Assembly (NCBI GenBank): GCA_012976225.1
Contig: JAAVVG010000001.1
Coordinates: forward strand, 1,798,001-1,862,000
Direction: 5' to 3'
DNA length: 64,000 nucleotides
DNA from: Golubevia sp. BC0850
Taxonomy: Eukaryota; Basidiomycota; Exobasidiomycetes; Golubeviales; Golubeviaceae
Shown here: positions 1-9,839 of the stretch, in pieces
Layout: each line of letters opens with the position of its first letter
How positions within the stretch are numbered: the first letter of the stretch is position 1
Position numbers and translations under genes: made by a program
Notes under the pieces: generated by a model
Databases searched by the model: none
What the model was told of the DNA's origin: nothing
Seen by the model: the letters and a program-made list of their open reading frames with translations, nothing else

Positions 1-1420
1 AGACAAGCGCTCTGGAAGCGCATACATTCGATCCTTGTTGGTGCTCAAGGTTTCAAACGATTCGGTCCCTCACTCACTCATCTTCCTTCGCTTCTCCTCT
101 TCCTCTGCGCTATCATACTCAGCCGAATAATTGTCTCTATCTCCCCGACCGAATCCAGTATCGTCTCTGTCGTAATCGTCTTCACCGGCTTCTCTCCTTC
201 TATCCATCTCCTTAGCACGCCTGTCTTTCACCACTTCCTTGTATCCCATATAGTCGTTCGGAACACGGTAATCATAGTCCGCGTCATAGTTGACTGTCAT
301 AGCAGTACGATCCGGAGATTGATTACGATTACGCTTTTTCTTTTTATCAAAGAAAGGGAAAGGTTAGAGCGTCAGTCAGGTTCAGGATGCTGCGAGCTCT
401 TCAAGACTCCTTTCTCTTCCACAAGAGCTCCTCTAACTGGACCGTGCTGATCAAAACTTGGTTGGGATCTTGGAACTCACCCGCTTCTTAGATTTCTTTC
501 CCTCTCTAGTATCACCGAATCCATTCACATCTTCCTCCCCCTCCTCATCATCCCATCTCTCTCTATCTCTCTCATCTTCTCCATACCCAGATCCAAAGAC
601 ATTTCCACCTCTCTCAGTGCCTCCCTCTTCTCCCATAGCAGCTTTCTGAGCCTGTACCAAAGCCTTGTCCTTCTCGAATTCACCTTCCGGAAGGGTTAAA
701 GGAGGAGGAGAGAAATTCCTTGGAGGTAACTTGGAATTGAACCTTCCAGTCGATGAAGTCAAAGCTTTGAGAGTTGAATTGTTCGTAACTGTACTAGAAG
801 GTAGCTGAGAGGTGGCTGGAGCTTGAGACTGATTAGGAGAGGGAGCTGATCCCACTCTGTTCCAACCTGAGCTGCCTGGACCACTGCTGCTTGAAGACGC
901 TTGACTATCGACCCTACTCGATCCGGCTGGATTCACCTGGACATCTTGAGCTTCTGGCTCTTTGGAAGCGAAAGAGGCAGAGATCTTTGGGGGTGGTCTT
1001 GAACTGGAAGGTCTGGTTGCAGAAGAGGAGCTCTTGGACCTAGGCGCGAATCGTAGAGCTGCTGACCATGCTGGAGCATCTGGTGAGCAGAAGAGATTGA
1101 AAGTTTACGGGTAAAAGGAGGTGGAGAGGAAAAAATCAAAGAAAGGAAGAGGGAAGCATGATGGGTTAACTTTCAATCAGATTCCATTGGTCTCTCTAGT
1201 CTCTGATCCACTTGAATTGATTCAAGATTAAAAGGTATATACCTGGAGTGTTAGAGGAAGTAGAAGCAGTTGAAGGAGGGTGATTGCTTGCAGTTACACC
1301 TGACTCTTGCTTCTTGTCATCTCCACCTGGACTTGCACTTGCAGTAGCTGCGTCCCTGTTTTTGTTGTTGAAGATTCCAGCATAAAGAGAAGATGAGGAG
1401 GTTCCTTTCCCAGAAGACAT
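1..1420 (-). CDS. SPF45: SPF45 (RBM17)-like splicing factor, 5' part
   Basis: Partial gene: the 3' part runs off the left edge. Exons read 1420-1243, 1079-481 and 339-78, with a GTGAGT donor at 77, giving 346 visible residues. What I see: a low-complexity Ser-rich N-terminus, then DAPAWSAALRFAPR, then LPEGEFEKDKAL, then YDYRVPNDYMGYKEVVKDRR followed by an Arg/Asp/Glu-rich stretch. The W-S-x-x-[IL]-[KR]-[FL] block and the YDP..PNDY-type block are typical of the N-terminal half of SPF45, a U2-associated alternative splicing factor. The diagnostic G-patch and C-terminal RRM/UHM would lie beyond base 1 and are not visible. Head-to-head with the purine gene, about 110 bp apart. Identification is by N-terminal blocks only, so an SPF45-related protein is the safe reading. 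Confidence 0.75.
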
Positions 1421-1529
1421 CGGTGGAAGGGAGAGTAGTCGCAGTCGCTAGTGATCAAGAGATAGAGCAACTTTCACTTCAACTTTTCTTCTTCTTCCCG
1501 AATCTCTCCCTCTCTCCTCTCCAATAATC

Positions 1530-3752
1530 ATGTCAACTCCAACTGCCACCGCGATTCTATCAGTCTATGATAAGACAGGTCTTATCGAATTAGCTAAAGG
1601 TTTAGTCTCAAAGGGTGTCAGACTTCTGGGAAGTGGTGGAACTGCGAAGATGGTCAGACAAGCTGGAATCGAGATTGGGTGAGTAGATCGTTCTCAGCTC
1701 GAGTCAAAGGGGAAACATGAGCCAAATTCATATCCTAGGGAGAGTTTCAGATAATCTTTTGATAGCAAGACTAGACGGAAGCCTGTAGCCCGACAGAAGC
1801 TATCCTTCCTACCTTCTTCCCTTCCCCATCTTCAACCCCATCTCCAACTCACCTGTCTCTCCTCTTCCCCTCTACCCTCTACCCAGTGACGTCTCAGACA
1901 TCACCAAAGCTCAAGAAATGCTAGGAGGTAGAGTCAAAACTCTTCACCCAGCAGTTCATGGTGGAATCCTAGCTCAAACCTCTAAACCTTCAGACGTTCA
2001 AGATTTAAAATCCGCTGGTTTCGATCCAATCGATATTGTGGTTTGTAACCTATATCCATTCGAAGCTACCATTGCTAAAGATCCATCTCCAACTTTAGCT
2101 GAAGCTGTAGAGGAAGTTGACATTGGTGGAGTCACTCTACTTAGAGCAGCTGCTAAGAACCACGAGAGAGTTTGGATCCTAAGTGATCCTAAAGATTATG
2201 ATTCCTTCTTGAAGTCATTCGGTAACTCGGATAGCTCGAGTGAGGATAAGAGAAGTCAATTGGCTTTGAAGGTGAGATGATTTCTAGGAGCAAGAAAGGA
2301 AGGAGAGCTAACCTTTTTCAGTTTGGACTGACCTTCTCTTCAATTCGTGCCTTTGTTCCACTTCGCTATAGGCCTTTACTCATACTGCTAAGTATGACAG
2401 CGCTATCTCTGATTACTTCCGTAAACAGTACGCTTCAACTGCTCCACCCACTGGAACCCCAAGCTCTTTCATTCAGCAATTCCCTCTACGCTACGGAGCC
2501 AACCCACATCAAAAACCTGCCCAGGCCTTCGTCACTGAGGGAGAGATGCCAATCAAGGGTGAGGAGAAGCTCTTACCAAACCTCACTACAAAGATTCAGT
2601 GTGAGAAGATGATGCTGAACTCTACCCTTTCACCCCTCCCCTCTTGCAGCCCTCTCTGGATCTCCAGGTTACATCAACCTTCTAGACAGTCTCAACGCTT
2701 GGGCTCTAGTCAAGGAACTCGCCGAAGCCACTGGACTCCCAGCCGCCACTTCCTTCAAGCACGTCTCACCAGCTGGAGCAGCAGTAGCTGTCCCTCTCAA
2801 CAAGGAGGAAGCCAAAGCTTCTTTCGTCGACGATCTAGGAGAGCTCACTCCTCTAGCCACAGCCTATGCTCGTGCTCGAGGAGCTGATCGCATGTCCTCT
2901 TTCGGTGACATTATCGGTCTATCCCACAGATGTGATCTTCAAACCGCAAAGATCATCGGAAGAGAGGTCTCAGATGGAGTCATCGCTCCAGGCTATGACC
3001 CAGAAGCTCTGGAAGTTCTATCAAAGAAGAAGGGAGGAAAATACTGTGTTCTAGAGATCGATCCAAACTTCCAACCTGACGACATCGAAACTAGACAGGT
3101 TTACGGAATTTCAATGCAACAACGTAGAAATGACGTGAAGATCTCTAAAGAACTTTTCAAGAATGTGGTTTCTGAGAAGAAAGAGATTAAAGAGAACAAC
3201 CTTTTAGATTTAGTAGTTGCAACCTTAGCTTTGAAATACACCCAATCCAATTCGGTTTGTTATGCGCTCAATGGACAAGTCATTGGTTTAGGTGCAGGTC
3301 AACAATCTAGAATTCATTGTACTAGATTAGCTGGAAACAAAGTCGATAATTGGTGGTTAAGACAACATCCAAGAGTTTTATCTCTACCTTTCAAAAAAGG
3401 AACCAAACGTCCAGAGAAATCAAATGTCATCGATCTATTCGTAGAAGGAGTTGTCGAAGGTGAAGAAATGAAAGATACTGTTGAAAGGAAAGAATGGGAA
3501 GCTGCTTTTGAAAGCATTCCAGAACCTTTGACTAAAGAAGAAAGGTTTGAACACGCTAAAGGTTTAAAGAATGTTTGTTGTGCAAGTGACGCCTTCTTCC
3601 CTTTCCCAGATAACGTTCATAGAGCTGCTAGAAGTGGTACTGGTTTCATTGCTGCTCCGGGTGGAAGTGTTATGGATGAAGCTTGCGTTAAAGCAGCCGA
3701 TGGTCATGGAATCGTGGTTGCTAGAACTGAACTTCGTCTTTTCCACCATTAA
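1530..3752 (+). CDS. ADE17: Bifunctional AICAR transformylase / IMP cyclohydrolase (ATIC)
   Basis: Catalyses the last two steps of de novo IMP synthesis: formylation of AICAR by 10-formyl-THF and ring closure of FAICAR; cytosolic. Exons 1530-1678, 1887-2271, 2372-2558 and 2650-3752 join in frame to 607 residues, close to yeast ADE16/17 (about 591). The N-terminal MGS-like IMP cyclohydrolase domain starts [17 protein letters not shown] and includes [20 protein letters not shown] and [18 protein letters not shown]. The transformylase half carries the typical [36 protein letters not shown] and a C-terminal [15 protein letters not shown] block. The end RTELRLFHH matches the family C-terminus. Start is the first ATG before the cyclohydrolase fold. 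No sign of damage. Confidence 0.97.
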
Positions 3753-4542
3753 AATCTCTGAAAAAAGAAAGAATCAAGTGATCCATAGATCTTTCCTACC
3801 CCTTATCTCGACTTAATTCTGTGACCCAAAGGGATCAACTCCCTCTTTCTGTTTTTTCTTGCTTTACATTTTCCCTGCTTCTCCTTTTATTTCAATGTAC
3901 TCAACTACTCTCCAATCGCATCCGTTCCCTTCGCTTCTCTTGCGCGACTTGCAGTACTTTCTTCGTGTCATGAGTGCCTCTATCCGAGTTCTTCCTCTCT
4001 CCAAACCATCCACTTCTTCTTCCTACCACTATCTCGAGAAAGCAAAGGTCTAGCTATCAACAAATAACAATTTTCCATGCTCTAAACCAAGGACTCATCA
4101 CTTCAATGACCTACAGAAGTTCTCCAGGATGGAACCCTAGGGTTGGTCAAGGAGAGAAATGGAGAGGAGAGGTATGCGAGATTGTAAACTGGCTGGAAAC
4201 ACTTCTGTTAAGTCGGCGGTCTACAATGATGATGAGCCTCTTTTACTTTCAAAGCGTTTGAGATATTGACTCCATCTTTGTCTCATTTGACTGTTATCGG
4301 TCGTCCTCATCAGCACTTGTTCGCTTGAGAAGTTCACTCGGTCTCACACTCTGATTTGAAGCTAGCTATATGGTTGCGACATTGGATAGAAAGACAGAGA
4401 TTTAAGAAAACACCCTTAAATTTGAAAGATCACCAGGAAGCTAAAGATCATGAGGAAAGAGTGAAAGAGCAAAACCATCATTTACAAAAAGAAAATTCCC
4501 TCGGATCCATTGACCACAGTTCCCCAACGCTCCTCCAAATAT
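3753..4542. other. Convergent intergenic region
   Basis: Lies between the 3' ends of the purine gene and the FMN oxidase gene. It holds short open frames on the plus strand around 3971-4260, but none joins into a convincing protein and their putative splice sites are weak. I see no RNA gene or repeat that I would defend. Confidence 0.5.
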
Positions 4543-6073
4543 CTACAACTTTGAAATCTCAGAGTTCCTGACAATGGCATCACGATTGATTTCATGAATG
4601 TTTTTCAATCCAGCCAGAGCACAATTCAACTCTAAGTCGGCCATCAAACCTCTAAAGACATCTGTTACCCCTTGTTCTCCGTTGACTGCTAGACCCCAAG
4701 CCCAAGGTCTTCCAATTCCGACAGCGTGAGCTCCAAGAGCTGACAAAAAAAAAGAATAAAAGGAGTTCTTAGTAATAGGAAATCAGTCTCCCCTCTCGCT
4801 CGAATTCTCTTTGACTCACCCAAAGCCTTCATAACATCCGCCCCAGTCCTAACTCCACTATCAAAAATAACAGTCTTTTCACCTCCACTCCAATTTCTAC
4901 AAACCTTAGCGATCTTTTCCAAAGTAAGTAAACTAGCAATAGCACCATCGACTTGTCTTCCACCATGATTTGAAACCCAAACTCCATCCATTCCATGAGT
5001 TAAAGCTTGAGTTGCGTCTTGAACAGTTTGAATCCCTTTCAAAACTATTGGGTTCTTACTTTTGTCATTTGAGTCTGAACTTCCCCATAGGTCTCTTAAT
5101 AAGGCTAAGTCTGACCACTTTCTAGAATTTCCGGGAGTTAGGAGAGAGATTGCTGCAAGAGAGGCTTGGAAGATTTCATCCGAGGTTGAATCTGTGGAGA
5201 GAGGTGATTTTCCATTACAGTACTTTTTGACAAAGATTGGATCTGAGAATAGGTTGGCAACTCCTTCTCCTTTGATGAATGGGTTGTAGGCTTCGTCTAG
5301 GTCGTTGGGTCTCCACCCGAGCGTCCAGGTGCTGAGAAAAGGAGAGACCCAAAAGGAAAGTCAGTCGAACGCCTGAATTGATTATAAGAGTTGAAAAGAG
5401 AAGCTTTTGAAATCCCACTCACTCGAGGGTTACTACCAAAACTTGATAACCTGCTTTCTTGGCTCTGGAAAGTAGCGAAGCTGTTAATTCATCGTCGGAT
5501 GGCCAGTAAAGTTGATAGTAGAGAGGAGTTCCAGTGGAAGCAAAATCGCCTTTGGAAGCAACCTCTTCTAATGGATAAGATGCAGCTGAGGAGTGAGCTG
5601 GAGAAAGAAGAACAAGAGGCGGGAATGAGTGACAAACGCAAACCTGGATCTTCTTCACTGATTGCTGACTCACTGTAAGGAATCCCAATCTGACTAACAG
5701 CAGAAGAAGTAGCTAAATCAGCATCTTTATGAAGTTGAGCTTGAACACCAATTGGACAAACCAAAAGTGGAGCAGAGATGGATTTTCCAAAGAGTTTGAT
5801 CTCAGTTTTGAAATCCTCTAATTGAACTCCATTTAACATTTTGGGTAAAATTGAAAATTCATCAAAAGCTGAAAGGTTGTTTCTCATAGTTTTTCCGGAT
5901 GAAGCACCTCCTTGAACGTAATTGTAAGATGCAAGTCCAAGTTGACTTTTCTCAAGAATTGATTTGGCTTGATCATGGAGAACTGAGTATTGAGTCGTTT
6001 GTGGCTTAATTCCAGTCAATCCTTGAACGTAAATCTCTCGAGAGAAAGAAGATTTTGGGGCAGAATAAGTCAT
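4543..6073 (-). CDS. FMN-dependent alpha-hydroxy-acid oxidase, lactate 2-monooxygenase type
   Basis: Exons 6073-5674, 5585-5423, 5331-4820 and 4739-4543 give 423 residues with all phases closing. Family features: QLYWPSDDELTASLL (flavin/substrate Tyr), TWTLGWRPNDLDEAYNPF, the active-site Lys in PIVLKGIQ, the catalytic His and substrate Arg in WVSNHGGRQVDGAIA, FDSGVRTGADVMKALG, and IGRPWAWGLA. The WRPNDLD insertion and the AWGLAVNGEQGV end point to the lactate 2-monooxygenase/lactate oxidase branch rather than glycolate oxidase. Likely reaction: oxidation of L-lactate or a related 2-hydroxy acid; the exact substrate is inferred. No targeting signal or cytochrome domain is evident. An in-frame upstream start near 6205 would add about 44 residues; I prefer 6073 because it sits just before the conserved region. 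Divergent from NUP85 by 155 bp. Confidence 0.9.
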
Positions 6074-6228
6074 TTTAGATGCGGCTAAATAGGATAGGAT
6101 TAGAGGAAGTTCGGTTTCCTTCTTATACCCGGAAGTGAATAGCGTAGCAAATGCCACGTGGAGATTGTCGAGCGTCGAGAGAAGAAGCCTTGTCCAGAAA
6201 ACCAACAGTCAGTAACAGCCACAAATCC

Positions 6229-9200
6229 ATGATGTCTGCGCCTTCACTTCCTCGAATTGGTCTATTCGTTGGAGAATGGGGTTCACAGAATATGGTAGAC
6301 GTGAGTAATCTCAAGTCAGTGGATCATCTGAATGGCTGATAGTTAACAACTTGCCTTCTCTTCTCAGCTTCTTGCCAGAAGTTGTTCTCTGTTCAACTCT
6401 CTACAATCAATTCAAGATTCGATTCACTCATCTGGAAATAAGGATTCTCTCAATCTGTGAGTCTACAAATACCTTCAAACAGTCAAACCATTCCCCAGCA
6501 TAGCCTAACTGTCCTATTCTTCCTCTCTCACAGTGGACCTTCCACCCAGCAGATCGCCTACTACTCTAGATTCACCAGCTTATATAGGAAAGCTCTTTTA
6601 AACTTCATCAACAACTCAGCAGATGTGAGCTCGAAGCTGAGATTCCAGCTCCAGCTCCTCACCTCCTTTCTGAACCTTCCTGTCTTCTCTCCCTCTCTCT
6701 CTCTCGCTCAGCCAACTCTCTCTCCTTCATCTTCAGCATCTAATGACCTACCACCTAAGATACAAGCTCAAGAACTTCATACAATCTTACATCTAGCCCA
6801 TGCTTTATTCATTCCAGCAGATGGAAGAGGTTTAGGAGTGGTGGGAGAAGAGCTCTTGGATTGGTGGAATGTAGCTGATTGTGGTGAGTTTTCAAAGGAT
6901 GGAGGGTTTTTCTATTATCTAGAGAAAAGTAAATCTTATTAGAAAGAAGGTGGTTGAGCGGAAAGAAGAAAGAAGAGGAGGAATGACTTGAATAAAAATG
7001 ATGAGGCACAACAAACAATAACCTTCGTTCTGCCTAGATCCACTCCTTAGACTTGGGCTGGTGATGCGGATAGTTTAAAATTATTTTCACTGATTTTCAA
7101 TACATGGGAAAGGATTTGGGGAGAGGTGACTTGTTAGAGTGAAGAAAGGATAGAGCCCTTATCTGACAATCTTCTTTTAATACATCTTCTATTCGACCAG
7201 GACCAACGACCGAGAAAGGTTTAGCGATTGCTTCTTTGAAAGTCCCTTATGAGGACCCTGAGTTCTCCAACTACAATCTAAGGTGAGGATTAACGATCTC
7301 CTTACTCCTCGTCTCAAAAGGTCACTGACTGCATGCCATCTCTTCCTCCCTTACAGCTGCGTTCTTCGAGGATTTCATCCAGCAGCAGCTTCAATGTTAC
7401 GAACTCTATCTTCCTCTCCCTATCCAACCTTAACCAAAGTAGGAAACAAAATTTCCTCCCTACTTCTCTCATTCCCTCGATCAACCTCTTTCTCCTTAGA
7501 ATCCGATTTCCTTTCATCTCATCGCAAGTGGTTAGGTCAATTGAGGCCAGTATTGAGTGGTCTAGAAGCCGAAATGGATCAATTAGAATTAGAAATGAAA
7601 GAGATCGGAGGTTTACAGGAAGACGAGGCTGAAGAAGAAAGATGGACTTGGGAAGCTGAATTCACAATTCTTCTTAGAATCATGGCTGGAAGTAAAGATC
7701 AGATTTTGGAATGTAGTGGTAGTTGGAAAGAAGCTTTGGGAGCTTGGGGGATTCTAGTTAGTCCTAGTTTGAAGAGGGATGACGTTCCGTGAGTTTGAGA
7801 AAGAAGGAGCTTTCAATTCCATAGGGTTTCTGACTGACCTTTATCTTTTCTTCTTCTATGAAGTGCCGTTACTGAACTCATCCTACAATCCATGTCAGAA
7901 AAGTTTGGGTCGGATGCTTCGAAAGCTGAGCAAATGATGAGGGAATTAGCTTCGGGAAGACCGAATGAAGCTATCCAACTCTCGAAAGAAGTAGACCCAT
8001 GGCTTTCTTGTCATATGACAGATCTTTTCAGTAGGATAGGTGTACTAGACGATGAAGTAGCGGATCAAAATGTCATGACTGGAATCGAAGAAGATGAAGA
8101 AAGTAGTTTTTCTCCCTTGAATTCTTCTCAAAGACTCGAATCCCTTCACAAATATGCAAGTTATCTTTTAGAAGATCAAGGACTTTGGAGAATCGCTTTG
8201 GATTATCTAGCTCAATCTCAACCTTCAAGAAATGGAATGATAGCCCAAGCTGAACAAGCTAGAAGAGCTATGAGAGGAGTTATCATGAAGGTTCCAGTCT
8301 TAGGAGCTACTAAAGGTAAAGGTAGGAAACTGGATGAACCTATAAAAGAGAAAGATGGAGATGAAAGTAGAACAATTGGAACTCAGGAAGAAGAACAGGA
8401 CGAATTTGAAACTGCTGATGATTTGATGGAGGCTTGTGAAATGTTTGGAATGGAGAAAGAAAGGCGACTTATCTGCAAGGTGAGTTATGAGAGTTTTTAA
8501 CAACGCTAGCCCTTTCGCTTCGGCCTGATGAAACAATTTGCCTTCCCCTTTTCAAATCTTCAGAAACTGGCCCGGGAACTCTCGTCTCAATCTCGATTCT
8601 CTTCTTCTTTGATCTTTGCGATCTTAGCTTCAGACCTTAGTGCAATCCAAAGAATTTCGGATTTCATCATCGATACTTACATTGAAAGGGGTTCAAAAGC
8701 TTTCATCGCTTTGGTAGATTCTTTACCTCAAGGTTTACTTTCACCTTTCCAATCCGTAGATGATGAAGAATTCTCTGAAGATGAGTTGGAGATGCAAGAA
8801 GAAGATGCATTGGATCAAGACTTTGAAAGAAAGCCTGAACGATCAAAGTTGGTAGAAACGAAATCTCAAAGGAGAGAGAAGATAGCTATCAAGTTGGCAA
8901 ATCAAAGAGGGTTGAATACTGGTTTACTCTTTCTCGGTTATTATAGAGATTTCTTGAGGAATTATCAAGAGGGTCATTTAAGGAATTCTGCTAGGTTGAT
9001 CATTGAATTGCTTCAAAGTGAAGTTGCTCCTCAAAGGTTTTGGGCGGTTTTGCTCATTGATAGTGTTCCTCTTTTGAGAAGTGAGTTAGAGAGAGAGAGA
9101 GAGTGGACTGGTATTCTTTGCTCGAGCGTCTAGCACTTCTCTTGTCATTGTCTGATCTTCCCAACACATTTCTATTTCTTTCATCAAACAAGGTCTCGAC

Positions 9201-9533
9201 CCACCTTATTTCACTTCTTCAGAAACCTTCGAGTTAATGCGTTGCGTCGAGACAGTGACTTCAGCTTCAAGGGTTCATCCCAAAGAAGCTTCCTACTGGT
9301 TAAGTTCTTTGGAGAAAATTCTCACTAGAATCTCAAATTCAACTTCGGAAGAGGAAAGGGAGAGGGAGAAGAATGGAGACGAGGACGTTTTCATGGAGGT
9401 GGAAATCGATTTAGGTGGATCGAGGGGAGAGATTCTTAGCAGTAGTTCTGTCTTGGGAAGATTGGACGTGGTTAGATTGGCTGCTTCTAGGCATTTGGCT
9501 AAGGAAAGCGCTGGGAAACCTGGCTATCATTAG
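6229..9533 (+). CDS. NUP85: Nucleoporin Nup85
   Basis: Structural subunit of the Nup84/Nup107-160 Y-complex of the nuclear pore. Eight exons (6229-6300, 6368-6456, 6534-6883, 7201-7282, 7357-7788, 7864-8479, 8564-9080, 9193-9533) give 832 residues in frame. The protein is an almost all-helical repeat with no enzymatic motif. Nup85-like blocks are HMTDLFSRIG, the LLEDQGLWRIALDYLAQ segment, and a C-terminal GLLFLGYYRDFLRNYQEGHL stretch with RLIIELLQSEVAPQRFW. An acidic, presumably disordered loop (about residues 395-440 in the middle exon) makes it longer than yeast (744) or human (656) Nup85. Intron 3 is 317 nt, unusually long here, and may host a snoRNA. Start codon: two adjacent ATGs at 6229 and 6232; either could serve. 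Confidence 0.8.
6988..7103 (+). ncRNA. Possible intronic box C/D snoRNA
   Basis: Inside the 317-nt third intron of NUP85. A perfect C box (ATGATGA, 6998-7004) is followed by a C'-like GTGATGC (7061-7067) and a D box CTGA (7090-7093). The bases just outside the boxes (AAAA before C, TTTT after D, then TTG/CAA) can pair as a short, bulged terminal stem. No clear D' box is seen and I could not identify an rRNA target for the guide segment, so this is a hypothesis only. Confidence 0.3.
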
Positions 9534-9839
9534 GGGAATGAGAATGGGTGTCGAGGTTGAGAGGGGAGAGAAGCTGGATCATCAGTCAATTGTATTCATA
9601 CTTGTAGTAAACTAAATAGCCCACTCTCATTTATTGACTTGAATAATAGTTACGTCTGAAAAGAATGGAGTGAGAATCCTTTTCACTATGGGAAATGTTG
9701 TTGATGGGAAGTCACTCTGTCGCTTGTTGGTTCCAAGACACCGTTTCTTCCTTTCCCCCCACCTCACCTTCTTCATAAGTAGCCTTTGCTCTGCTGCCCT
9801 GCTTCCTTCTTCCTTAAGATCCATCATCTCATCTCCAGA
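9534..9839. other. Intergenic region, NUP85 3' end to CYB2 5' end
   Basis: Tandem-gene spacer of 306 bp holding the NUP85 3' UTR and the CYB2 promoter/5' UTR. The last 80 bp are pyrimidine-rich. I see no TATA box or other clear site. Confidence 0.5.

Noticed and set aside
4226-4354. Box C/D snoRNA (ATGATGA at 4,226 and CTGA at 4,351)
   Set aside because: Too long for a simple box C/D RNA, no flanking stem and no internal boxes.
5391-5678. 95-codon frame antisense to the FMN oxidase
   Set aside because: Shadow of exon 2 and intron 1 of the real gene on the other strand.
6074-6205. Longer N-terminus for the FMN oxidase
   Set aside because: The extra residues come from the divergent promoter, have no targeting pattern I can defend, and are not needed by the family.
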